NCBI GenBank assembly: GCA_018666235.1
Contig: JABJAB010000055.1
Location: 1 to 50,068 of the forward strand
Length of the DNA: 50,068 nt
Direction: 5' to 3'
Source of the DNA: Ilumatobacter sp.
GTDB taxonomy: Bacteria > Actinomycetota > Acidimicrobiia > Acidimicrobiales > Ilumatobacteraceae
The notes under the pieces are model-generated. The model was given only the letters and a program-made list of their open reading frames with translations. It made no database searches and was not told the origin of the DNA. Every line of letters begins with the position of its first letter. Position 1 is the stretch's first letter. Below, one piece after another: positions 8,385-16,033 of the stretch. A program made the position numbers and the translations under genes.

Positions 8385-9515
8385 ATGGCCGACGATCACG
8401 CGAAACCAACGTCCGCCACGACGGCTGGCACGACCACACTCGATGACGTCACTCCTGATTCGCGACGCACCACGATCCGCCGCGTGGTCTTTCGCATCGT
8501 CCTGGTCGCTGCGGTGCTCGGACTCTCAACCTGGGTCCTGTTCAACGTCTTCGACGACCTCGACTGGAACGAGGTCCGCCGGTCGATCGCCGAACTGTCC
8601 GATGCCGAAGCACTCTCGCTCACCTTCGGCTGGATGGTCTGGGTCGTCACCCAAGGCGCCCTCACCGCGTCGCTCGTCGACAAGCTGGCCGTTCGGCGCG
8701 GCGTGCTCGCCAGCCTCGGGCCCACCGCTGTTTCATCCGTTATTCCTGGGCCAAGCGACTTGCCGGTCCGGTTCCGGATGTATCAGTCCTGGGGCGTCTC
8801 CTCGTCGGAAGCGACCACCGCTGTCGTCGGGAGCGGTGTGTTCTCGATCGGGGCAAACCTCATCTTGCCGTCCATCGCCGGCGTGCTCATCATGCTCGCC
8901 GATGTTCCACTGTCAGGCTTCTTTTCGGTCATCGTCACCGCGTCCGTGGCACTCGCCATCATCGTTGCGGCCGCAGGATTCACGCTCGGATCACAACGGC
9001 GCACACAGGCTGCCGGTCGCTGGCTCGACCGCCCAGCACGTGCGGTCATGGGCCGGCTCCGCAAGTCATTGCCCGAAGAAAACCTCGGAGACGTCCTCGT
9101 GCAGAAACGCGCCGAGGCATTCGACCATTTGTCCGGCAAGTGGTTGAAGTGCTCTGTTGCCACTGTCGCCACGACAGCGGCGAAGTGCTCGCTCCTGGTA
9201 CTGACCTTGCGGTTCGTCGGGATTCCGGAAGATGCGCTCGGCTGGCTGGCAATTGCTGCCGCGTATGGGTTGGTGGCCGGAATGACGGCAATCCCGATTA
9301 CCCCCGGCAGCGCCGGGGTGGCCGAACTCGGCTTCGTCGGGTTGTTGACCGCTGCAGCGGATGGCGACTGGGTCAATCAGATCACTGCGGGCGTCTTGCT
9401 CTACCGACTGATGACCTGGCTGGTGTTGATTCCTGTCGGTATGGGAGCACTCGGGGTGTGGCGGTACGGCGTCCGGGCAGCTGAGCGTCGCGCTGCGGCG
9501 GCCACCGCCGGCTGA
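8385..9515 (+). CDS. Lysylphosphatidylglycerol-synthase-like transmembrane protein (flippase-like, UPF0104)
   Basis: The product is 376 residues, with a basic N-terminus (RRTTIRRVVFRIV) followed by about eight hydrophobic segments. Gly/Pro-rich conserved stretches resemble the integral membrane part of MprF: VSSVIPGPSDLPVRFRMY and AAYGLVAGMTAIPITPGSAGVAELGFVG. No soluble aminoacyl-transferase domain is attached, so this is the membrane module alone, which in other bacteria is associated with lipid translocation or polyprenyl/glycolipid handling. The frame is open from 8196, but the ATG at 8385 (MADDHAKPTS) is preferred because upstream sequence overlaps the preceding gene. Its stop overlaps the ATG of the next gene (TGATG), so the two are translationally coupled. 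Confidence 0.85.
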   Translation: MADDHAKPTSATTAGTTTLDDVTPDSRRTTIRRVVFRIVLVAAVLGLSTWVLFNVFDDLDWNEVRRSIAELSDAEALSLTFGWMVWVVTQGALTASLVDKLAVRRGVLASLGPTAVSSVIPGPSDLPVRFRMYQSWGVSSSEATTAVVGSGVFSIGANLILPSIAGVLIMLADVPLSGFFSVIVTASVALAIIVAAAGFTLGSQRRTQAAGRWLDRPARAVMGRLRKSLPEENLGDVLVQKRAEAFDHLSGKWLKCSVATVATTAAKCSLLVLTLRFVGIPEDALGWLAIAAAYGLVAGMTAIPITPGSAGVAELGFVGLLTAAADGDWVNQITAGVLLYRLMTWLVLIPVGMGALGVWRYGVRAAERRAAAATAG

Positions 9516-10204
9516 TGGCGACTCTCGCATTGACCAGCACGGTGCTCCGCGAGCTCGGCGAGACAGATTGCGAGACACTCGGAAACGGTTGGCTCGCCCA
9601 ACCGGTGAATGCCCTGAGCAGCCTGGCGTACTCGCTGATCGGCATCGCCATCGTGTTGTCCGTGCTGCGTTCGGACCGACCACGAGGTGGCCCAATCGTC
9701 TACGCCGGATGTCTCGTCGCCGTCGGACTCGGCAGCGTCGCATTCCACGGTCCGCAACTGAGTGGTTCCCAGCTGATGCATGACCTGCCGATTCTGCTCA
9801 CCGTGCTCTTCATGATCAACCACGACCTTGTCATCCTCCGGCCTCATGCAGGTCAAGAGCTTGCCAAGTTCGCTGGCTTGACCCTCGCTGCGGTGCTGCT
9901 CGCCGTGACTATTCCTGTCGTTGTCGCCCCGTTGAGCATCGTGGTTGCGGGCGCCGTTGTCGTCGCTGAAATCGTCATCTATCGTCGCCGCCTTCGGCCG
10001 ATCGCCGCCCCTCATCGTCGCCGGGGTTGGGTGGCAATCGCCGCCTTTGCGGTCGTGGGTGGTGCGTCATGGGTGCTCGGCCGATCAAACAGCCCGTTGT
10101 GCGAGCCGGACGCGTGGTACCAACTACATGGGCTGTGGCACATGCTGTCCGCCGTTGTCTTTGGGCTCTGGTACTGGTGGGCGATTGCCGATGTTCGAGA
10201 CTGA
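9515..10204 (+). CDS. CREST-superfamily membrane hydrolase (alkaline ceramidase-like)
   Basis: This 229-residue polytopic membrane protein keeps the spaced polar signature of the CREST/ceramidase family. It has QPVNALSSLAYS near residues 29-40, GSVAFHG with His78, SQLMHDL with His89-Asp90, and LHGLWHML with His205 and His209 near the C-terminus. In the family these Ser/His/Asp residues form a zinc-dependent amidase site inside the membrane. About six to seven hydrophobic helices are visible. The CEP at residues 195-197 and the N-terminal DCE may be a conserved Cys/Glu pair. The gene overlaps the preceding flippase-like gene by one base and is followed after five bases by an acyltransferase. 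A role in membrane lipid remodelling is therefore likely; ceramide as substrate is not shown. Confidence 0.75.
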   Translation: MATLALTSTVLRELGETDCETLGNGWLAQPVNALSSLAYSLIGIAIVLSVLRSDRPRGGPIVYAGCLVAVGLGSVAFHGPQLSGSQLMHDLPILLTVLFMINHDLVILRPHAGQELAKFAGLTLAAVLLAVTIPVVVAPLSIVVAGAVVVAEIVIYRRRLRPIAAPHRRRGWVAIAAFAVVGGASWVLGRSNSPLCEPDAWYQLHGLWHMLSAVVFGLWYWWAIADVRD

Positions 10205-10209
10205 CCATC

Positions 10210-11544
10210 GTGAGTGAGACCGAACGCCGCGGGTCGACGAAGGACCGCTTCATCGAAAAGGTTTTCGCGTTCCTGACGAGATCGCTGTACCGGGAGGTCG
10301 ATGTGTACGCCCCGGTTCCGATCCCCAGCGGAAGCCCGCAGTTGAACGTCGCCAACCATTTCGGTGGGGTCTCCGATGCGCTCCTCTTACTCGGGGTTCT
10401 CCCCGATCGGCCGGGGATCGTCGCCCGAGACGTCATTTGGAACGTTCCCGTCGTTGGACGCCTGATGAACTGGATCGGGGCGATTCCGGTTCACAAGCCC
10501 GAGGATCACAACTCGCCAACGAGCAACGACGAGATGTTCGCATCGTGCTACGGCGCCCTCGACAACGCCGGGAACATCTTGATCTTTCCTGAGGGCGTCA
10601 CGCGCAACGAGCCCTCGATCGCCACGGTGAAGACCGGCGCCGCGCGAATCGCGATCGGCGCACGGGCACATGGCGTCGCGGGCATTCAGATCGTTCCGCT
10701 CGGCATCCACTACGAAGACAAGGCCGCGCTGCGCAGCCGGGTCTTCATCAACGTCGGGGTGCCGCTCGACCTCGATGAGCTGGTCGCCGAGCAGACGCCG
10801 GCCGCCACCGAGGTCACCGCATCGAACCGAGCCGCCGTCGACGCCCTCACCGATGACATCGACGTCGCACTGCGGCGCGCTGCCCCCGACTTCAAGGACT
10901 GGAGCGAGGCAGGTCGGCTGGCGACGGGAGCATCGATCGCCTTGCGAGGCCAGCTGGATGACCCTGCGAGCGAGGTGCCGTTCGGCTTGCGGAACCGACT
11001 GGCGAACACTCTGGCCGATCTCCCCGACAAGCAACGGGCCAAGATCTGTGCGTCGGTGCAGGACTACCAAAGCGACCTGGACGCGATCGGGACGACCGAC
11101 GCTGTACTGCACGCCCATCTGCGCACCGGAGGCTTTCTCCGAACGCTTGTGTGGCAACTCATCATCGGTATCTGCCTGCTCCCATTCGTGGCAGTCGGCA
11201 TCGCGGTGAACGTCATCCCCTTCCTGCTGGTCAAGGCAGTTGGCCGCCTCCGTGTTGCTCCGTCCATGCATTCGACGATCAAACCCGTCGTCGCCGCGCT
11301 GGCATTCGGCATCACCTGGGGGATCGTCATCTGGCGCGCCATCGCAGCGTTCGGATGGGCGGCTGGGGGCGTGGCGTTCATCTTGCTGCCGGTGTATCTC
11401 GCGGCCGTCGTGCTGTTCGTCGAGCGATTCACGCTGATGTTGCGCGCCTACCGACGCTGGCGCGCTCCTGGCGACCCTCAGACCTTCAGTGAACAGATCG
11501 CCGAGCGCCGCACGGCTGTTGTTGAGGCGGTCCTGGGATCATGA
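10210..11544 (+). CDS. Glycerolipid acyltransferase (PlsC/GPAT superfamily, SCT1-like)
   Basis: The 444-residue enzyme is predicted to acylate glycerol-3-phosphate or lysophosphatidate at the membrane. The catalytic His-Asp motif is NHFGGVSD (His50, Asp56), and the substrate-binding block is LIFPEGVTRNEPS with Glu128, followed by VKTGAARIA and IVPLGIHYEDK. The C-terminal third has three to four hydrophobic helices, unlike simple PlsC proteins, as in fungal SCT1-type enzymes. The start is GTG at 10210, five bases after the previous stop; the longer frame from 10027 is only read-through of that gene. The stop overlaps the next ATG (ATGA). It belongs to the four-gene lipid operon. Confidence 0.88.
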   Translation: MSETERRGSTKDRFIEKVFAFLTRSLYREVDVYAPVPIPSGSPQLNVANHFGGVSDALLLLGVLPDRPGIVARDVIWNVPVVGRLMNWIGAIPVHKPEDHNSPTSNDEMFASCYGALDNAGNILIFPEGVTRNEPSIATVKTGAARIAIGARAHGVAGIQIVPLGIHYEDKAALRSRVFINVGVPLDLDELVAEQTPAATEVTASNRAAVDALTDDIDVALRRAAPDFKDWSEAGRLATGASIALRGQLDDPASEVPFGLRNRLANTLADLPDKQRAKICASVQDYQSDLDAIGTTDAVLHAHLRTGGFLRTLVWQLIIGICLLPFVAVGIAVNVIPFLLVKAVGRLRVAPSMHSTIKPVVAALAFGITWGIVIWRAIAAFGWAAGGVAFILLPVYLAAVVLFVERFTLMLRAYRRWRAPGDPQTFSEQIAERRTAVVEAVLGS

Positions 11545-11861
11545 GCGGCATCATTGTCCTGCTCGTCGTCGGAGCACCGCTGCTCGCGCTCTGGGCATAC
11601 GCCCTGGGTGAAGTGATCCGACGCACTGACCTCACCGGTGCTCGAAAGCTTGCGTGGCTGCTCGCACTCATCCTCGTACCGGTACTCGGGCTCGCTGTGT
11701 ACGTCGTTGCGCGCCCGACTCGAGCGCTGTACACGGAACAGCCAACCACCGAATTCTCCGCCGCCGAGCACATCGTTCGCGCCGCTGAGCGGCGTCAACG
11801 CGGCGAGTTGACCGACGACGAATACCTTGTCGAGATCACCACCATTGCGACGTTCACGTAG
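11541..11861 (+). CDS. Small two-helix membrane protein with PLDc_N domain
   Basis: 106 residues. Two hydrophobic helices flank the motif ALGEVIRRTDLTGARKLAWL and LILVPVLGLAVYVVARP, the PLDc_N pattern found at the N-terminus of cardiolipin synthases and in free-standing small membrane proteins. The tail is a charged region (AERRQRGELTDDEYLVE) reminiscent of SHOCT-like C-termini. The ATG overlaps the stop of the acyltransferase gene (ATGA), so it is the last gene of the lipid operon. There is no catalytic phospholipase domain, and its role may be regulatory or structural. Confidence 0.8.
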   Translation: MSGIIVLLVVGAPLLALWAYALGEVIRRTDLTGARKLAWLLALILVPVLGLAVYVVARPTRALYTEQPTTEFSAAEHIVRAAERRQRGELTDDEYLVEITTIATFT

Positions 11862-11964
11862 CTTGCCGTCTGGCGCCGAGGCATTCCGCGACGATCGCAT
11901 CATCGAGATAGTTTTCTTGCCCAAAATCAGCAGCACCACTGGACGTGACCTGGCCATCGATTGC

Positions 11965-11970
11965 TAGATT
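11965..11970 (+). promoter_or_regulatory. Probable -10 element of the riboflavin operon
   Basis: TAGATT lies about 15 bases before the first conserved bases of the FMN riboswitch, so transcription would start near 11977, just ahead of the aptamer. No good -35 match is seen at 17 bases. The preceding 100 bases (11862-11964) contain no gene. Confidence 0.4.
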
Positions 11971-11984
11971 CTGCTTTCCGCGAG

Positions 11985-12127
11985 ACCTCGCGGGGTTGGG
12001 TGAAATTCCCTATCGGCGGTGAGAGCCCGCGACTCCTGAACTGAACCGGCGATCCGAAAACGCCGGAGTGTGACGGACTGATCCTGTTGTATCCAGGAGC
12101 CGACGGTCACAGTCCAGATGACAGCGA
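11985..12127 (+). promoter_or_regulatory. FMN riboswitch (RFN element)
   Basis: The leader contains the signature blocks of the FMN aptamer in order. These are GGGTGAAATTCCC followed by CGGCGGT and AGCCCGCGA, then a variable hairpin (roughly 12030-12090), then GGAGCCGACGGTCACAGTCC and GATGACAGCGAGGG. Binding of FMN normally lowers expression of riboflavin genes. The first gene downstream is riboflavin synthase at 12269, about 140 nt after the aptamer. I do not see a T-run terminator in that stretch. It contains a GGGCTGCTGCAGCCC hairpin and a CTCC that could face the ribosome-binding site, so control could be translational or Rho-linked. The aptamer call is near certain; the expression platform is not resolved. 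Confidence 0.95.
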
Positions 12128-12268
12128 GGGAAACGGGTGCCTCTGCTTGCGCGGACAGGCCAGCGGGGCTGCTGCAGCCCAGGGTCTGTCTGCTCCGACG
12201 GAGACTCCGGTATCCCCCAAGTTGCTCAGCTGCAATCACAGTTGAGTCTGATGGGAAACGAGGAGACG

Positions 12269-12871
12269 ATGTTCACAGGAATTGTGGAAGAGCTCGGTGA
12301 GGTCATCACCCGCAGTGATGACCACGTCGTAGTTCGCGCTACGACGGTGTTGGCCGATACCAAGATTGGCGACTCGATCGCCGTCAACGGCTGCTGCCTG
12401 ACCGTTGTCGACTTCGACCTCGACGCTGGTTGGTGGCGGGCCGACGTGACTCTGGAAACCTTCAATCGGACAAGCCTCGGTGAGCTCGGGCCAGGCAGCC
12501 CGGTGAATCTCGAGCGACCGGTTCGTCTCATGGATCGTCTCGGCGGACACCTGGTGCAGGGCCATGTCGATGCAGTTGGACACATCGTCGAACCCGCTCC
12601 CGACCTTCGCATTCGCATGGACCCGGAGATGACGCGCTATGTCGTCGAAAAGGGATCTGTCACCGTGGACGGCATCAGCTTGACCGTCGTCGATGCCCTC
12701 GATGACGGCTTCACCGTCGCCATCATTCCGCACACTGAAGCGGTGACCACGCTGTCGTCCAAGCGACAGGGGGCTGCAGTAAACATCGAAGTCGACATCA
12801 CGGCCAAATACGTCGAAAAGCTGATCAGCTGGACAGGCTCCGATGCGAAGGCCAGCGAGGTGACCTCATGA
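12269..12871 (+). CDS. ribE: Riboflavin synthase (alpha subunit)
   Basis: This 200-residue enzyme dismutates two 6,7-dimethyl-8-ribityllumazines into riboflavin and 5-amino-6-ribitylaminouracil. It has the two tandem lumazine-binding domains: SIAVNGCCLTVV in the first and SVTVDGISLTVV in the second, with the conserved GHLVQGHVDAVG at the junction. MFTGIVEELGEV is the canonical N-terminus, so ATG 12269 is chosen. AGGAG at 12261-12265 is only three bases away, and ATG 12251 would add six residues (MGNEET). It is the first gene of an operon under the FMN riboswitch and overlaps ribBA by four bases. Confidence 0.96.
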   Translation: MFTGIVEELGEVITRSDDHVVVRATTVLADTKIGDSIAVNGCCLTVVDFDLDAGWWRADVTLETFNRTSLGELGPGSPVNLERPVRLMDRLGGHLVQGHVDAVGHIVEPAPDLRIRMDPEMTRYVVEKGSVTVDGISLTVVDALDDGFTVAIIPHTEAVTTLSSKRQGAAVNIEVDITAKYVEKLISWTGSDAKASEVTS

Positions 12872-14199
12872 CCATGAGCACCGGGCTTCCCGAATCAGAC
12901 GGTCGCGCCAGTTCGACATTTGAGATGAATGGCGGTCACGAGGACCGGGGCTTCGCCCGTATCGGCGAGGCCATCGAGGCAATCGGTCGGGGCGAAATCG
13001 TGATCGTCGTCGATGACGAAGACCGAGAGAACGAAGGCGACCTGATCATGGCCGCGGAGAAGGTCACGACCGAAGATGTGGTGTTCTTCCTCCACCACAC
13101 GTCCGGCTTCCTCTGCACCGCCATCACAACGGAACGCGCGCGCACGTTACGTCTCGACCCCATGGTCGCGGACAACACCGAGAGCATGAACACCGCCTTT
13201 CTGGTGAGTGTTGATCATCGGGTCGGAACCTCAACCGGGATCAGCGCCAGTGATCGGGCGTCCACCATCAGAGCACTCGCCGACGTCGAGACGGCGCCGT
13301 CTGATCTCGCCCGTCCTGGCCACGTTCTCCCGCTCGAGGCACGGGCGGGTGGAGTTCTGAAGCGGTCGGGCCACACCGAGGCAACCGTCGACCTGGCACG
13401 GCTCGCGGGGCTCGAACCTGCGGGACTGCTCTGCGAGATCGTCACCGGTGACAAGTCAGAGATGGCCAGAGTCGACGAACTTCGTGCTTTCGCCGACGAA
13501 CACGGTCTGCTCATGATCACCATTGCCGATCTTGTTCGACATCGACGCCAGACCGAGAAGCTCGTGCATCGAGTGTCGACCGCCAAGATCCCAACACAGT
13601 GGGGGACCTTCGAGTGTCACGCGTTCCGGTCCGAGCTCGACGGGATCGAGCACCTTGCGTTCACAATGGGCGACCTCCACGAAGACGACGGCACCCCAGT
13701 GCTCGTCCGAGTGCACAGCGAGTGCCTGACCGGCGATATTTTCGGTTCCCGGCGCTGCGACTGCGGCCCCCAACTCGATGAAGCCATGCGTCTTGTCGCC
13801 GAAGCCGGACGCGGCGCGGTGGTCTACCTCCGCGGCCACGAGGGCCGCGGTATCGGCATCGGGCACAAGTTGCGGGCGTACGCATTGCAGGAACGAGGAC
13901 GCGACACCGTTGACGCAAATCTCGAGCTGGGCTTGCCCGTCGACTCTCGCGAGTACGGAGTCGGCGCCCAGATTCTGGTCGACCTGGGTGTCACAAAGAT
14001 GAAGGTACTGACCAACAACCCGAGCAAATACGGCGGGCTGGCTGGCTTTGGTCTCGAAATTGTGGAACGGGTGCCGATCCTGCCGACTCCGACAGATGAG
14101 AACCTCGGATACCTCCGCACGAAACGCGAACGAATGGGGCACCTCCTCGGTGACCTCGGCGACCCGCAGCCCGATGTCGTGTCGACAGAGCAGGGTTGA
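12868..14199 (+). CDS. ribBA: Bifunctional 3,4-dihydroxy-2-butanone-4-phosphate synthase / GTP cyclohydrolase II
   Basis: The 443-residue fusion supplies both precursors of riboflavin. The N-terminal half (to about residue 205) is DHBP synthase, with DDEDRENEGDLIMAAEKV, MNTAFLVSVDHR and GISASDRA plus RPGHVLPLEA. The C-terminal half is GTP cyclohydrolase II: zinc ligands Cys286, Cys297 and Cys299 in CLTGDIFGSRRCDCG, GHEGRGIGIGHK for GTP binding, and the catalytic-type Tyr338 in RAYALQ. Because this Tyr is kept, a normal GCH II activity is expected rather than the FAPy-forming variant known from a Streptomyces paralogue. ATG 12868 overlaps the ribE stop. It lies between ribE and ribH in the riboswitch operon. 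Confidence 0.96.
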   Translation: MTMSTGLPESDGRASSTFEMNGGHEDRGFARIGEAIEAIGRGEIVIVVDDEDRENEGDLIMAAEKVTTEDVVFFLHHTSGFLCTAITTERARTLRLDPMVADNTESMNTAFLVSVDHRVGTSTGISASDRASTIRALADVETAPSDLARPGHVLPLEARAGGVLKRSGHTEATVDLARLAGLEPAGLLCEIVTGDKSEMARVDELRAFADEHGLLMITIADLVRHRRQTEKLVHRVSTAKIPTQWGTFECHAFRSELDGIEHLAFTMGDLHEDDGTPVLVRVHSECLTGDIFGSRRCDCGPQLDEAMRLVAEAGRGAVVYLRGHEGRGIGIGHKLRAYALQERGRDTVDANLELGLPVDSREYGVGAQILVDLGVTKMKVLTNNPSKYGGLAGFGLEIVERVPILPTPTDENLGYLRTKRERMGHLLGDLGDPQPDVVSTEQG

Positions 14200-14202
14200 G
14201 CA

Positions 14203-14715
14203 GTGGCAAGCGGAACTGACCGGGCGACGTTGCCCGCGCTCGATGCTGGCCACCTCCACGTCGCCATCATCGCAACGCGGTGGAACGAGCGGATTGTCCA
14301 ACGGCTCATCGATGGCGCCGAGCGCGCGCTGCTGGCGACGGGGGCGACCTACCGCCTCGTCACGGTGCCCGGCGCATTCGAATTGCCCTTTGCTGCCCAG
14401 TCGGTGATCTCGTCCGGAACCGTCGACGCCCTGGTCGTGCTCGGAGCGGTGATCCGCGGCGAGACCACCCACTATGAACTGGTCTCCGAAGGCTGTGCCA
14501 CGGGAATCATGCAGGTACAGATCTCCACGGGCATTCCGATCGGCATGGGTGTCCTCACGGTCGAAGACGACGCCCAGGCGCTGGCCCGCAGCGAGCCGGC
14601 CGGCGGACACAACGTCGGCGAAGAGGCCACCAGTGCGGCGATCGAGATGGCCTTGCTCGCAGCCGAAGAAGCGGCCCGGGGTTCGGCCAGCGATGTCGGG
14701 AGCACCGCAAGCTGA
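14203..14715 (+). CDS. ribH: 6,7-dimethyl-8-ribityllumazine synthase
   Basis: 170 residues. It condenses 5-amino-6-ribitylaminouracil with dihydroxybutanone phosphate. Recognisable blocks are VAIIATRWNERI near the N-terminus, VPGAFELPFAAQ, LGAVIRGETTHYELV with the catalytic His90, and IPIGMGVLTVEDDAQAL, where the usual TTDT is replaced by TVED. The start is GTG at 14203, three bases after the ribBA stop. This is the last gene of the ribE-ribBA-ribH operon. The lumazine synthase normally assembles into pentamers or icosahedra. Confidence 0.95.
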   Translation: MASGTDRATLPALDAGHLHVAIIATRWNERIVQRLIDGAERALLATGATYRLVTVPGAFELPFAAQSVISSGTVDALVVLGAVIRGETTHYELVSEGCATGIMQVQISTGIPIGMGVLTVEDDAQALARSEPAGGHNVGEEATSAAIEMALLAAEEAARGSASDVGSTAS

Positions 14716-14793
14716 CATTCGAGTCCGCTCATCGCTGACCGGCTGCTTCAGGGCGAAACAGGTGAGCGACCATGTTGCCGTCGCGCCGCGCTC

Positions 14794-15735
14794 TCACCCA
14801 GCCGATAGATCCGAAATCTCCGTTTGATCATCCGCAAGCGCCTTCTTCAAGAGCGTCACAAACTCGACAGCGTGCGGGTTCGGAGCGGTCCGAATCGGGA
14901 AGTACGCATTGATCCGGCCTGCATGGCGAATGGTGATGTCAGGCACGCGGACCAACGTTCCCGCGTCGAGTCGCGACCGAACCGAGCGCTCCCAACCCAG
15001 CGCGATGCCTCCGTCGCGCTCGGCGACATCAAGGCACACTTGGTACGAGGTGAACACCACGGACTTGACACGGCCTGGCTCGCCGACCACGGCGGACGCC
15101 AGAACGTCCTGCCACGTCGTCCAGCCCGGATCGACGTAGTCGACATGCAGCAGCGGCAGCACGGCAAGGTCAGCCGTCGTGACCGGTGTTGGGAGCTTTG
15201 CTGCAAATGACGGCGAGCAGACAGGGAACACTGCTTCCTCAGCGATGAACTCGACAGCGAACAAACTTGATTCACTGGGGCCGTATCCCAGAGCGAGGTC
15301 GAAGTCCTCGTCTGTCGACGCGACCAAATCGTCAGAGGCGAGCACGCGGATATTCACATCCGGGTGCGTTCGTTGGAACTCACCAAGGATCGGAGCGACG
15401 GTGGCGGTCGCCAGCGACAGACTCGTGAGCAAGGTGATCGAGTCGTTGCCGAGGGCTCGCCGACGGATCAGGTCAGCCGTCGCGGAGAGCTCACTCAGTG
15501 ACAAGCGCACCGATGCGGCGAGCAGTTCTCCGTCGGCGGTCGGCGTCACGTCGTGGCGGTGTCGCTCAAAGAGCGCCACGCCCAGGTTGGTTTCGAGCTC
15601 GCGGATACGCCTGCTGACCGTGGCCTGCGACTGATGCAGTTCCCGGGCGGCCCGGGTGAAGTTCTGATGGCGAAATGCCGCTTCGAACGCGACGAGCGTT
15701 GCAAGAGGCGGGAGAAGTTGATCGAAGTCAGACAT
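14794..15735 (-). CDS. LysR-family transcriptional regulator
   Basis: 313 residues with an N-terminal winged helix-turn-helix (LATLVAFEAAFRHQNFTRAARELHQSQATVSRRIRELE) and a periplasmic-binding-protein-like effector domain. The ATG at 15735 is supported by the standard domain start. It diverges from a 49-codon ORF starting at 15849 with an AT-rich 113-bp region between them, the usual place for LysR-type autoregulation and activation of the divergent gene. The domain resembles GcvA-like regulators. Its effector cannot be inferred. Confidence 0.92.
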   Translation of the reverse strand: MSDFDQLLPPLATLVAFEAAFRHQNFTRAARELHQSQATVSRRIRELETNLGVALFERHRHDVTPTADGELLAASVRLSLSELSATADLIRRRALGNDSITLLTSLSLATATVAPILGEFQRTHPDVNIRVLASDDLVASTDEDFDLALGYGPSESSLFAVEFIAEEAVFPVCSPSFAAKLPTPVTTADLAVLPLLHVDYVDPGWTTWQDVLASAVVGEPGRVKSVVFTSYQVCLDVAERDGGIALGWERSVRSRLDAGTLVRVPDITIRHAGRINAYFPIRTAPNPHAVEFVTLLKKALADDQTEISDLSAG

Positions 15736-15792
15736 GCAAAAACCAGATACCTAGAACCAGAGAACGTGTACCTCGCTGCACATCAGGCATCC

Positions 15793-15798
15793 TACAAT
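15793..15798 (+). promoter_or_regulatory. -10-like element for the 49-codon ORF
   Basis: TACAAT lies in the AT-rich LysR/small-ORF intergenic region, 50 bases before the small ORF's ATG. It has no strong -35 match, as is common for promoters that need a LysR-type activator. Confidence 0.4.
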
Positions 15799-15848
15799 CT
15801 CTACCAATCAAGTACCTGAATGGTCAACTCACGAATGGGAGACGGAAA

Positions 15849-15998
15849 ATGGGAATCGCCGCACCGGCAAAAGAGCGCAACCAACCTGTGCTCCGCAAAG
15901 TCAACCAGTGGGTACGCCACTACCCCGGGTCCCTGAGCACTCCGAGCCAACAGGCACTCGAAACAAATACTCGCGACGCCTACTTCTGGCGCCGCTGA
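15849..15998 (+). CDS. Small protein divergent from the LysR regulator
   Basis: A 49-codon ORF starts MGIAAPAKERNQPVLRK and ends NTRDAYFWRR. A strong Shine-Dalgarno sequence GGGAG (15837-15841) sits seven bases before the ATG, and a TACAAT -10-like element lies 50 bases upstream. The translated product is basic, with Trp, Tyr and Arg clustered near its end and no membrane segment. I know no family for it. The good ribosome-binding site and the divergent regulator argue that it is real and possibly the target of the LysR protein. Confidence 0.55.
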   Translation: MGIAAPAKERNQPVLRKVNQWVRHYPGSLSTPSQQALETNTRDAYFWRR

Positions 15999-16033
15999 CT
16001 CTTCGGGACATCGCCACCGCATAGCTTGCAGCG

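Noticed and set aside
12128..12268. Terminator-type expression platform of the FMN riboswitch
   Set aside because: Only short GC-rich hairpins without a T run are visible and pairing to the ribosome-binding site is just four bases, so no mechanism is claimed.
13456..14718. 420-codon minus-strand frame under ribBA and ribH
   Set aside because: It mirrors codon periodicity of the two rib genes, has no family features, and would overlap two certain enzymes.
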